From JANPEZ01 sp031423155 (lineage in GTDB: Bacteria > Actinomycetota > UBA4738 > HRBIN12), in contig JANPEZ010000113.1 in assembly GCA_031423155.1 (NCBI GenBank), positions 16,198-80,197 of the forward strand: a stretch of DNA of 64,000 nucleotides. The letters are read 5' to 3'. The notes beneath the pieces are model-generated. The model searched no databases, was not told where the DNA came from, and worked only from the letters and a program-made list of their open reading frames with translations. Both the position numbers and the translations under genes were made by a program. Positions 42,365 through 50,587 of this stretch are shown piece after piece (position 1 is the first letter of the stretch; each line of letters opens with the position of its first letter).

Positions 42365-43909
42365 TCAAGGCGCGACCGACCAGTTCCACGTCCGCCAATC
42401 GACATCGGAGGAACTGGAGCTGGCCACGTTCCATTGATTGGTGAGCCACACGACACCGCGTGCCGCGGACATGGGCGCCGCCGGATCCGGGCTCGCCGAG
42501 GAATAATCGCCCCAACGGCAGAGCGTGAAGTCGCACCCGAAATCGCGGTTGAACCCCTTCGACTGCTTGACGAGCTTCATCAACGACTGAGCCTTGCCTC
42601 CTCGTTTGGAAACCATCTGGATCGCCGGATAAGTCGTAGCCGAAGAAGTGTTGAATCCGAACACCATGCTCTTTCCGAATGCGCTTCCGCCCGCAGATAC
42701 GATGCGATCCGAGGAGATCGACCCGTTGAACACGTAAAGATCGGGATCACTGACGATGCCGGACTGACGCAGGACCGGACTTGGGCTGACCGGATCGATC
42801 TCGTACCAGCGTTCTTCGGCGCCGGCGCCTCCTAGAACCGTGTGAGCGGTCCAGATCGACCAGCCGCTGAACCTCGGGTCGCGGGCGAGCACGGCCTGGA
42901 AGAAACGTCCGTCCAACGTGTCCAGCAGGGGGCCGGAGACACCCTTCTGAGGAGCGTTGGCGGGCAAGGAATACGAGGGCACCGTCACCTTTCGAGGCGG
43001 ACCGAGCACCGCCGCCCCGGAGCCCAGATCCTTGGTCACGGTATAGACCGTCACGTTTCCGGAGCTGGCGACCACCGTCATGTCGGGGTTGGCGATGACG
43101 TACCCGGTGCTCGAATCATCGATCTGGTTCGAGGGCACAGGAGTCGCGGCTTGCGCGCCGCTACCCAGCTTGATGTTCGAGAAGACCCCGGTGGTGAAAC
43201 CACCCAAGCTGGGACAGGTGGTGATAGGTCCGGCGGGCGGTTTGGTCATCCACATCACATCCGACCCTAGGTAGACATCGGAGGGGTCGAACACGTTCGC
43301 CCCGATCAGAAGGAAGTCGGAGGTGTCGCCGAGTTTCGGGTAGTCGGGCAGGTCGACGCCGTAGCCGAAGTTCACCGGATACGAGCAGAAGTCCCCCCGT
43401 GCCGAAGGGGTTTCGGTCTTGCTGAAGCCGATACCTATCTTGTTGGTGCAGTAGTCAAGCACCGCGTAGTAGAAGCGTTGCGTACTCGCATCCCAGATGA
43501 CCTGAGGGTCCGTCAGGCACGAGTCTGAGATCCCGGCCAGGCTGCCCAGATCGCCGGCGTCCAATAGGGCTCCGGCCCTGTCGTAGATGCCGAATCGGCC
43601 GTTCGTGAGCTGAACGTAGCGCTCGGGGCCGACGGCTCCCACGGCGTCAGGAGGAGTGACGCCGGCATCCTTCTGACCCGGCCACGCCAGGGTGGTCACC
43701 GGAGCACGACCGACGAGCGCCCGCGCATCGTTGGAGCTCGCCTCAGCCCATCGGCCAGCGGCCGCCTTGGCATCTCGAAGGGCCTCCGGGTGAAGCGGCA
43801 GGTATCCGAGTTCGGGCGCCGACGCGCGGATCTGTGCCTGAGCAGGCAGCCCCGTGATCGGTGAAACGACGACCAGAAGCAAGGCGATGATCGTCGAAAC
43901 CCTCTTCAC
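42365..43909 (-). CDS. Secreted beta-propeller-like protein of unknown function
   Basis: A 514-residue exported protein. The signal peptide ends GLPAQAQ (about 21-26). The mature part begins with a short helical region and then shows repeated strands and turns such as RYVQLTNGRFGIYDRAGALL, DPQVIWDASTQRFYYAVLDY and TLDGRFFQAVLARDPRFSGW, like a propeller or lectin-type surface protein. Six or more cysteines suggest disulfides. I do not recognise a family. It is the last of a run of exported proteins; its divergent neighbour is the alpha-oxoamine synthase gene. Confidence 0.68.
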   Translation of the reverse strand: MKRVSTIIALLLVVVSPITGLPAQAQIRASAPELGYLPLHPEALRDAKAAAGRWAEASSNDARALVGRAPVTTLAWPGQKDAGVTPPDAVGAVGPERYVQLTNGRFGIYDRAGALLDAGDLGSLAGISDSCLTDPQVIWDASTQRFYYAVLDYCTNKIGIGFSKTETPSARGDFCSYPVNFGYGVDLPDYPKLGDTSDFLLIGANVFDPSDVYLGSDVMWMTKPPAGPITTCPSLGGFTTGVFSNIKLGSGAQAATPVPSNQIDDSSTGYVIANPDMTVVASSGNVTVYTVTKDLGSGAAVLGPPRKVTVPSYSLPANAPQKGVSGPLLDTLDGRFFQAVLARDPRFSGWSIWTAHTVLGGAGAEERWYEIDPVSPSPVLRQSGIVSDPDLYVFNGSISSDRIVSAGGSAFGKSMVFGFNTSSATTYPAIQMVSKRGGKAQSLMKLVKQSKGFNRDFGCDFTLCRWGDYSSASPDPAAPMSAARGVVWLTNQWNVASSSSSDVDWRTWNWSVAP

Positions 43910-44045
43910 GGCGGCCTTTCGGGGTCAGCGGACCCGCCAATGGTCCCAGCCCCTCACTAGGGACCACAACAGGAACGGTCGCTATCGGAGGAAAACAGCC
44001 GATGGGGTTAAGTCGGTCGCCAGACACGCCGATGCGGTCTGGGCG

Positions 44046-45407
44046 ATGGCTACAGAAGACCTGACTCAGCCTACCCCGATGCGTCGTACCGCCGACCGGC
44101 TCAAGCGCCGGCAGGCCGACATGCCGGTAGGTCCTTCTGCCAACGGAAAGCCGCGCCGTCGTCTGGAAGACGGGTGGCTCGAACGGTGGATGGACACCGT
44201 CTCGGATCTCTCTCGCCTCAAGAACTCGCACCCGATGTTGGACGCCGTCATCGAGGAGCAGGAGGGGCGCCGCATCCGGATCGGCAAGCAGTGGCTTGCG
44301 GACTTCGCCAGTTGCAACTACCTGGGATTCGATCTCGACCAAGAGATCATCGACTCGATCCCCGAGTACGTCGCCAAGTGGGGGACCCACCCCTCGTGGT
44401 CGCGGCTGCTGGGAAGCCCGATCATGTACGAGGAGATCGAGGAGCAGATGGCCGAACTCCTCGACGTGGAGGATGTGCTTCTGCTTCCGACCATCACTCA
44501 CATCCATACTTCCGTCATCCCGGTACTGGTCGGTGACGGGACCATCTTCATGGACGGTCGGGCCCACAAGACGATCTACGACGGCTGCATGTATGCGGCC
44601 GGGCATGGGGCCACCGTGAAACGCTTCCGCCACAACGATCCTCAGCATCTTGACGAGTTGCTCGCAGCCAGCGATCCCGCACTCCCGCGCGTGATCGCGA
44701 TGGACGGTGTCAACAGCATGACGGGCAACGCCCCCGACATCGCGGCGTTCGGCCAACTCGCCCGAGAGCACGACGTCCTCCTGTACGTGGACGACGCCCA
44801 CGGGTTCGGCGTGATCGGTGAGCGCTCCCCCGACGAGCTCTGCGACTACGGGACGAAAGGGAACAGCGTGATGCGTCACCTAGACGTGCCCTACGAGAAC
44901 ACGGTCCTCGTGGCCGGATTCTCCAAGGCGTACTCGTCACTTCTGGCCTTCCTCGCGCTCCCGACGAAACTGAAGGACGTTCTGAAGGTCCTGGCTCCGC
45001 CGTACCTCTACTCGGGTCCTTCTCCCATCGCATCTTTGGCGACGACCCTGACCGGCCTGGAGGTCAACCGTAAGCGCGGCGACCAGTACCGGCTCGATCT
45101 GTGGACGAAGACTCACCGCGTCCTGGACGCCCTCGACGAGCTCGGCATCTACACGCCGAACGAGTCCGGATACCCCATCATCGAGGTTCCACTCGCGGAC
45201 CACGAGGAGATAGACGAGGTTGGCCGCTACCTGTTCGATCACGGGATCTACGTGACGATGGCTGCCTATCCCCTGGTGCCCAAGAACGAGGTTGGATTCC
45301 GCGTCCAGCTGACGGCGGCCAACTCCGACGAGGAGATCGACGATCTGATCCGCGTCCTGGGCCAGCTCAAGGAGCACTTCCAGCTCCGCCAGCACGCCGA
45401 GGTCTGA
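44046..45407 (+). CDS. Alpha-oxoamine synthase family enzyme (AONS/KBL/SPT-like)
   Basis: A 453-residue PLP enzyme of fold type I that condenses an amino acid with an acyl-CoA. The fold signs are FASCNYLGFDLDQEIID, THPSWSRLLGS, DDAHGFGVIGE and the Schiff-base Lys in VLVAGFSKAYSS. The N terminus (about 1-55) extends beyond the usual 8-amino-7-oxononanoate synthase. No biotin genes lie beside it, so a lipid or signal-molecule role (serine palmitoyl- or CqsA-like) is possible. The ATG at 44046 was chosen because longer upstream readings run into the divergent gene's start region. Confidence 0.87.
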   Translation: MATEDLTQPTPMRRTADRLKRRQADMPVGPSANGKPRRRLEDGWLERWMDTVSDLSRLKNSHPMLDAVIEEQEGRRIRIGKQWLADFASCNYLGFDLDQEIIDSIPEYVAKWGTHPSWSRLLGSPIMYEEIEEQMAELLDVEDVLLLPTITHIHTSVIPVLVGDGTIFMDGRAHKTIYDGCMYAAGHGATVKRFRHNDPQHLDELLAASDPALPRVIAMDGVNSMTGNAPDIAAFGQLAREHDVLLYVDDAHGFGVIGERSPDELCDYGTKGNSVMRHLDVPYENTVLVAGFSKAYSSLLAFLALPTKLKDVLKVLAPPYLYSGPSPIASLATTLTGLEVNRKRGDQYRLDLWTKTHRVLDALDELGIYTPNESGYPIIEVPLADHEEIDEVGRYLFDHGIYVTMAAYPLVPKNEVGFRVQLTAANSDEEIDDLIRVLGQLKEHFQLRQHAEV

Positions 45408-45431
45408 GAACCCTCCGAAGATTCAGCCCGA

Positions 45432-45453
45432 TGACCAGCGTTTGCCCTGGTCA
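45432..45453 (+). terminator. Possible terminator hairpin after the oxoamine synthase gene
   Basis: TGACCAG (45432-45438) pairs with CTGGTCA (45447-45453) over an eight-base loop, 25 bases past the stop. No U tract follows, so termination is uncertain. Confidence 0.35.
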
Positions 45454-45496
45454 GAGGGGATTCCGCTGATACCGCTAACTGGGTAGCCCCAACGCC

Positions 45497-45524
45497 TAAG
45501 GTCGGCCTCAAGTCCCGCCGATAG
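45497..45524 (+). promoter_or_regulatory. Possible FliA/WhiG-type promoter before the GGDEF-EAL gene
   Basis: TAAGGTCG (45497-45504), a 12-base spacer and GCCGATAG (45517-45524) look like the sigma-28 class; the expected spacer is 11. The -10 lies eight bases before ATG 45533. The -35 match is weak, so this is only a suggestion. Confidence 0.3.
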
Positions 45525-45532
45525 CTCCCTAG

Positions 45533-48500
45533 ATGAAGAAGCGCGCCTGGTACCTCTATCCGGCCCTCGCGGCCGTTGCCACCACCGCCTACCTTGCGGT
45601 GCGCACCGGCCCGGCACCGGACTTCACTCACCCCAGCTGGGCCTTCAACCTGATCGGACTCTCCTCTCCACTGTTCATCCTGCTGGCTGTTCGGATCCAC
45701 AAACCTGACTACCGGATCCCGTGGTTCCTCTTCGCCGCCGGTCAGTTCCTGTTCATCTGCGGCGACGTAGTGGCCTACAACTACGACAGATTCCACAGCC
45801 TGCTACCGAGCATCTTCACCTTCCAGGACGGGGGCATGCCGTTCCCCTCGCCGGCCGACGTTCTGTATCTGTCCGTCTACCCATGTCTGATCGCTGGGCT
45901 GCTGCTGTTGCTGCGCCGTCGCAGTCCCGGACGCGACACGGCGAGCTTCATCGACTCGCTCATGGTCGCTATCGGCGTCGGCACTCTCTCCTGGGTGTTC
46001 CTGATCTCTCCGTACGTGCACGACTCGTCGATGACGGGTCTGTCCAAGCTGGTCTCGATGGGCTACCCGGTGATGGACCTGCTCATGGCCGCGGTCGCCG
46101 TTCGGCTGGCGGTGGGCGCCGGAAGGCGAGCATCATCGTTCAACCTCATCATGCTCTCGATCGTCGCACTATTCGCTACGGATGCCATCTACGGATGGTT
46201 GCTCCTGAACAACGGGTACGTTCCCGGCAGCGGCGACCTCGAACTGGGCTGGGTGGCGTTCTACGTCTTGTTCGGAGCCGCGGCCCTGCACCCGTCGATG
46301 CGTACGCTGTCCGATCAGGTTGGGGATGCCAAGACGAAGCTGACGCAGGGCCGCCTTGGCCTGCTCGCCGGAGCTACGTTGCTGGCACCTGCGGCTCAGG
46401 CCATACAGTCCCTGCGCGATCTTCCTGTCGACCTTCCCGTTGTGCTGGGGGCGACCGTCGTGCTGTTCGCGCTGGCGATCGTGAGGATGGCCGGTCTCGT
46501 CCACAAAGAGGAACAGTCAACCCTGCGTGAGAAGGCTCTTCGCGAAGCGGGTGCGGCGCTGGTGACCGCGACCAACCGCGAGGGCATCTATGAGGCGGCC
46601 CTGGAGGCCACCCGTTCGCTGGCCGGCCTGAACGCCGCCGTCCGCGTCTGCGTGGTTAAGGACGAGGGCGACACCCTCGTGGTCGTTGCCTCGGCCGGTG
46701 GTAGTCGCGACACGGTAGGCGAGACCTTCGATTTCTCCTCCCTGGCGGCCTGGAAGCGCGAGAAGCTGCTGGGACACGGGTCGTATCAGGTGCCCGCGAG
46801 CGAGAGTTCGATGCAGGACGAGCTGGACCCCTCGACTCTCGGCGGGATGTTGTCGGTAGCACCTTTGTTCATCCGCGATGAGTTCCGAGGGATGATCCTG
46901 GTGGCCGCCGGAGCCGAGACAGATTCCAGGGCGATCACAGATGGGTTGGAAGCCCTTGCCTCACAGGTCGCCCTAGCCCTCGAGTCGGCTGCCCTTACAG
47001 AGGGGATGCTGCTCCAGGAGAGTGAGAAGCGTTTCGCCTCCTTGGTTCAGAACTCCTCGGACATCGTCAATCTGATCGAGCCGGACACGACCGTGCGCTA
47101 CGCCAGCCCCGCCACGGCGCGGGTCCTGGGCATGCAACCCGACCAGATGGAGGGCACCAAGTTCTCGGCGATAGTCCACCCGGAGGACAAGACACGTGTC
47201 CTGACCTTCCTCACGTCCATGGGAGAGGAAGGCGCCACCGGGCTGATCGAGTACCGGATCAAGCACAACGACGGGCACTGGATCTTCGTCGAGACCCTCA
47301 GGACGAACCTGTTGCACGACCCGAACGTGAAGGGCATCGTCGCCAACACTCGTGACATCACCGAACGCAAGGCCTTCGAAGAGCAGCTCTCGCACCAGGC
47401 CTTCCACGACCCGATCACCAACCTGGCCAACAGAGCGCTGTTCCGCGACCGCGTTACCCACGCGCTCGAGCGCCAGGGCCGCGACGGCAAGCCGATCGCG
47501 GTGGTCTTCATGGACCTTGACGACTTCAAGACGGTCAACGACTCGCTTGGCCACGCAGCCGGCGACCAGATGCTGGCCGAGGTTGGCGACCGCCTGCGCA
47601 ACTGCCTGCGCGCCGCCGACACAGCGGCCCGCCTGGGCGGAGACGAGTTCGCGATCCTCCTGGAGGACGGCGGCGACGGGATACAGGCCGCGGACGTCGC
47701 CGATCGCATCATGCAAGCCCTCGAGGCGCCCTTCCAGCTGGAGGGCAAGGAAGTCTTCGGCCGTGCCAGCATCGGCATCGCCGTGGTTGAGGGTGACAAC
47801 GTTACCCAAGGTCAAGAGGGTGTCGAAGAGGTCCTGCGCAACGCAGACGTCGCGATGTACATGGCCAAGGAGAACGGCAAGGGCCGCTACCAGATCTTCG
47901 AGACAGCGATGCACGACACGGCCCTCAAGCGCCTGGAACTCAAGGGCGACCTGCAACGCGCGCTCGAGCACGATGAGTTCATCCTCAACTACCAGCCCGT
48001 CATCGAGTTGGAGACAGGCCGCATCCTGGGTGTCGAGGCGCTGATCCGCTGGATCCATCCCGAGCGTGGCTTGGTTCCGCCCCTGGACTTCATCCCCCTT
48101 GCCGAGGAGACGGGTCTGATCATCGCGATCGGTCGCTGGGTTCTGCGAGAGGCCTGCACCAAGGCCGTGGAGCTTCAGAATCAGTTCCCCAGCGATCCCA
48201 AGTTCCACATGGCCGTGAACCTGTCGGCTCGCCAGCTGCAGCGACCCGAGATCGTCGAAGAGGTTAGGTCGATCCTGGAGGAGACCGGCCTGGACGCGGA
48301 CTCGCTGGTTCTGGAGATCACGGAGTCCGTGATGATGGCCGATATGGAACTGTCGATCGCTCGCCTCACCGAGCTGAAAGACCTGGGCGTCAAGCTCGCG
48401 GTGGACGACTTCGGGACCGGCTACTCCTCGCTGAACTACATCCGCCGGTTCCCGGTCGACATCTTGAAGGTGGACAAGTCCTTCGTCGACGGCGTCAACG

Positions 48501-48748
48501 AAGGCGGGGAGGCGTCCGCCCTGACAGCCGCGGTCATCGAACTTGCCGGCATCTTGAACCTGAAGCCTGTCGCCGAGGGCATCGAGCGAGCCGACCAGCT
48601 AGAGCGACTGCTGGAGATGAAGTGCGACCTGGGCCAGGGCTACTTCTTCGCCAAGCCACTGGCCCTGGGCGACCTGCGGGACCTGCTGTCCGAGCGACTG
48701 GTCATGCACGCGGAGGCCGAAACACTCGCCCAGCAGCACCGTAAGTAG
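45533..48748 (+). CDS. Membrane GAF-PAS-GGDEF-EAL cyclic-di-GMP protein
   Basis: A 1,071-residue membrane protein. About nine helices fill residues 1-325, then a GAF-like domain (about 335-490), PAS (about 495-625, ending in NTRDITERKAFEEQL), GGDEF (about 630-795) and EAL (about 810-1060). The cyclase motif GGDEF (about 700) and the inhibitory RxxD site RAAD five residues before it are intact. The EAL domain keeps EALIRW, NLSARQL, LEITES, VDDFGTGYSSL, AEGIE and QGYFFAKPL, so phosphodiesterase activity is likely. It could switch between making and breaking cyclic di-GMP. The ATG at 45533 has a possible sigma-28-like promoter upstream. Confidence 0.93.
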   Translation: MKKRAWYLYPALAAVATTAYLAVRTGPAPDFTHPSWAFNLIGLSSPLFILLAVRIHKPDYRIPWFLFAAGQFLFICGDVVAYNYDRFHSLLPSIFTFQDGGMPFPSPADVLYLSVYPCLIAGLLLLLRRRSPGRDTASFIDSLMVAIGVGTLSWVFLISPYVHDSSMTGLSKLVSMGYPVMDLLMAAVAVRLAVGAGRRASSFNLIMLSIVALFATDAIYGWLLLNNGYVPGSGDLELGWVAFYVLFGAAALHPSMRTLSDQVGDAKTKLTQGRLGLLAGATLLAPAAQAIQSLRDLPVDLPVVLGATVVLFALAIVRMAGLVHKEEQSTLREKALREAGAALVTATNREGIYEAALEATRSLAGLNAAVRVCVVKDEGDTLVVVASAGGSRDTVGETFDFSSLAAWKREKLLGHGSYQVPASESSMQDELDPSTLGGMLSVAPLFIRDEFRGMILVAAGAETDSRAITDGLEALASQVALALESAALTEGMLLQESEKRFASLVQNSSDIVNLIEPDTTVRYASPATARVLGMQPDQMEGTKFSAIVHPEDKTRVLTFLTSMGEEGATGLIEYRIKHNDGHWIFVETLRTNLLHDPNVKGIVANTRDITERKAFEEQLSHQAFHDPITNLANRALFRDRVTHALERQGRDGKPIAVVFMDLDDFKTVNDSLGHAAGDQMLAEVGDRLRNCLRAADTAARLGGDEFAILLEDGGDGIQAADVADRIMQALEAPFQLEGKEVFGRASIGIAVVEGDNVTQGQEGVEEVLRNADVAMYMAKENGKGRYQIFETAMHDTALKRLELKGDLQRALEHDEFILNYQPVIELETGRILGVEALIRWIHPERGLVPPLDFIPLAEETGLIIAIGRWVLREACTKAVELQNQFPSDPKFHMAVNLSARQLQRPEIVEEVRSILEETGLDADSLVLEITESVMMADMELSIARLTELKDLGVKLAVDDFGTGYSSLNYIRRFPVDILKVDKSFVDGVNEGGEASALTAAVIELAGILNLKPVAEGIERADQLERLLEMKCDLGQGYFFAKPLALGDLRDLLSERLVMHAEAETLAQQHRK

Positions 48749-48782
48749 CAGCAGGCTGCGCGATCTCCTTCCATCGAGGCCC

Positions 48783-48788
48783 TAACAT
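48783..48788 (+). promoter_or_regulatory. -10 box (TAACAT) for the D-Ala-D-Ala carboxypeptidase gene
   Basis: TAACAT ends nine bases before GTG 48798, so the leader is very short or absent. Confidence 0.35.
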
Positions 48789-48797
48789 CCCGACGTA

Positions 48798-49991
48798 GTG
48801 AAACGCACTACCTACGGGCCTGCGCTGTTGATCGCGATCATGGTCGCGCTCGTGGCGACCCCTACCGGCGCAAGGGCCGGGGCCGGTGACCCCAGGTGGA
48901 TCACGCGCATAGACAACCTCGTGGCCGGACATCAGGTCTCCGTCTCCATAGGACTTGACGGAACATCCCTCTACACTCACCGACCCAACATCGCCCGAAC
49001 GCCCGCCTCCAACCAGAAACTCGTGCTGTCGATGGCGCTGTTCGACCGGCTCGGACACGGGACCCTCGTTAGCACCTGGGCCAAAGCGACGGCCGAACCG
49101 GTAGACGGGATCGTTCACGGCGACCTGTGGATCATCGGCAGGGGCGACCCTGAGATCGGGCGCGCCCAGATGTCCGAACTGGCCGATGCCATCGTCGCGG
49201 CGGGAGTGACGCGGGTCCGCGGACACGTCTACGGCAGCACCGGCTACTTCGCCAGGGATTGGTGGGCCCCGGGATGGCGCACGTACTTCCCGGAGCTCGA
49301 GATCGCGTTGCCGACGGCGCTGACGTACGAGCTCAACGAGGGACCCTCCGGCGGACACATCGAAGATCCCGAGAGGCGAGCGGCCGCCTCTTTGGCCGGC
49401 CAGCTGGAATCCCGAGGTGTTCCGGTAGGCAGGCCCGGGATGGGACGCTCGCCCAGCGGACTTGCGCCGATCGCGAGCATCACGTCGGATCCTTTGCGCG
49501 AGATCGTTAGGCGGATGAACCTCGACTCCATCAACTTCTACGCCGAGGTCCTCGGCAAGCTGCTGGGGGCGACGGAGGTGAGGACGCCCGGCACGATCGC
49601 CAAGTGCGCGGCTGCGCTGGAGGCCTTCGCGTCCGACAACGGCGCGACCGTCGAGGCGAGCGACTGCTCGGGCCTGTCCTACTACGACAGGGTCGCGCCC
49701 GCCGACATGGTGCAGCTGCTGTGGGCGGCGGACGCCTCGGCCTGGGGGGCCCGGCTACGCGCGGCCCTTCCCCGGGGCGGTCAGGGCACGCTGCGGGACC
49801 GATTGAAAGACGTGAAGGTCCGCGCGAAGACGGGGACGCTCACCGAGATCTCCGCCCTATCCGGCTGGGTCTGGCTGGAGGGTCCCGGCGTCTGGGCAGA
49901 GTTCTCGATCATGTCCCAGGGAATGAGCAAGGCGACAGCGGTACGGATCGAGGACGCGATCGTGAGAACGGTAGCCGCCCACGCCGCCTGA
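48798..49991 (+). CDS. dacB: Secreted D-alanyl-D-alanine carboxypeptidase (S13/PBP4-type)
   Basis: A 397-residue exported serine peptidase that trims peptidoglycan stems. A signal peptide (about 5-28, ending GARAG) precedes the catalytic domain with SNQK (in TPASNQKL, active-site Ser about residue 71), SIN (in LDSINFYAE, about 235) and KTGT (in VRAKTGTL, about 349). The insertion domain between the first two motifs is short compared with E. coli DacB, as in actinobacterial members. The GTG start at 48798 is nine bases after TAACAT. Its stop is four bases from the stop of the convergent ribbon-helix-helix gene. Confidence 0.9.
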   Translation: MKRTTYGPALLIAIMVALVATPTGARAGAGDPRWITRIDNLVAGHQVSVSIGLDGTSLYTHRPNIARTPASNQKLVLSMALFDRLGHGTLVSTWAKATAEPVDGIVHGDLWIIGRGDPEIGRAQMSELADAIVAAGVTRVRGHVYGSTGYFARDWWAPGWRTYFPELEIALPTALTYELNEGPSGGHIEDPERRAAASLAGQLESRGVPVGRPGMGRSPSGLAPIASITSDPLREIVRRMNLDSINFYAEVLGKLLGATEVRTPGTIAKCAAALEAFASDNGATVEASDCSGLSYYDRVAPADMVQLLWAADASAWGARLRAALPRGGQGTLRDRLKDVKVRAKTGTLTEISALSGWVWLEGPGVWAEFSIMSQGMSKATAVRIEDAIVRTVAAHAA

Positions 49992-49994
49992 ACA

Positions 49995-50339
49995 TCAGTT
50001 GGTGGGAGCCTTGCCCTTCGCAGCGCGGGCAAGATCGGGCGATTCAAGCAGGCGCGCGAGCACCCGTGCGATGAGCGCCGGTGACACATCGAAACCCAAA
50101 GCGAGAGAAGTCTCCATCAACTCCCGCATCAACTCTCCGGTCGACGAGCCCCGCGCATGAGCGGCCTCCGTTATCTGATCCAGCAGGGTCGTCGGCAGCC
50201 GCAGCGTGAACTGCGTCGAGCCGGTGCGTTCCGCGGTTGGCAGCTTGCCCTTCTTGCCGGTACGCATCAGGAACGCCCACTCCGCGTCCGAAACGGCTTC
50301 GCCGGCATCGAGCCTTCGGATGATCTCGTCCTTCTTCAT
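49995..50339 (-). CDS. Ribbon-helix-helix (CopG-like) DNA-binding protein, likely antitoxin
   Basis: A 114-residue protein. The core TQFTLRLPTTLLDQITEAAH followed by RGSSTGELMRELMETSL fits a ribbon-helix-helix fold (strand, helix A, helix B). It should dimerise and bind DNA and, as in BrnTA-like systems, neutralise a toxin. The N-terminal part (MKKDEIIRRLDAGEAVSD) is an extra helix. The ATG at 50339 overlaps the toxin stop by four bases (ATGA), so translation is coupled and the toxin gene comes first, as in brnTA. Confidence 0.75.
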   Translation of the reverse strand: MKKDEIIRRLDAGEAVSDAEWAFLMRTGKKGKLPTAERTGSTQFTLRLPTTLLDQITEAAHARGSSTGELMRELMETSLALGFDVSPALIARVLARLLESPDLARAAKGKAPTN

Positions 50340-50587
50340 TCCCACCACGCGGTCCTACACCTCCAGATACCTTCGATAGCCGCAACGGGGGACAGGAAGA
50401 CCCGCAGGCGCCGTCCACCCCGGGTCTGGCCGACGATGGCGACCCTTCGCCCGTGATTCCTCGAGAAGATCCAAGTCACCTCAGCTTCCGGATCATCGAA
50501 GACGACATCCTCTACCTCTTCGCGACCGACCCTGTGCTTCGTCCAGAGCTTGTCTTCCAGATCCTCGCTCCACCAGAGCCAGCGGAT
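50336..50587 (-). CDS. BrnT-like toxin frame without a standard start codon
   Basis: An 83-residue frame with a BrnT/DUF4258-like layout: LWWSEDLEDKLWTKHRV, GREEVEDVVFDDPEAEV, then GRRVAIVGQTRGGRRLRVFL and EGIWRCRTAWWE. The strong order (K-x-x-KH, EEVE-x-V-FDDP, RRxxIVGQTRGGR) matches BrnT RNase toxins. No ATG, GTG or TTG lies in frame before its own upstream stop near 50660. The natural start would be the ATC at 50587 (RWLWW follows), so ATG may have been lost, or the gene uses a rare start. Its stop overlaps the antitoxin start by four bases. An IS110 element lies just upstream, so the 5' end may have been altered by insertion. Other folds are possible; I did not run a search. Confidence 0.6.
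   Translation of the reverse strand: MRWLWWSEDLEDKLWTKHRVGREEVEDVVFDDPEAEVTWIFSRNHGRRVAIVGQTRGGRRLRVFLSPVAAIEGIWRCRTAWWE

Noticed and set aside
45408..45532. Cyclic-di-GMP riboswitch before the GGDEF-EAL gene
   Set aside because: The conserved GEMM core and tetraloop-receptor pattern are absent; only a simple hairpin is present.
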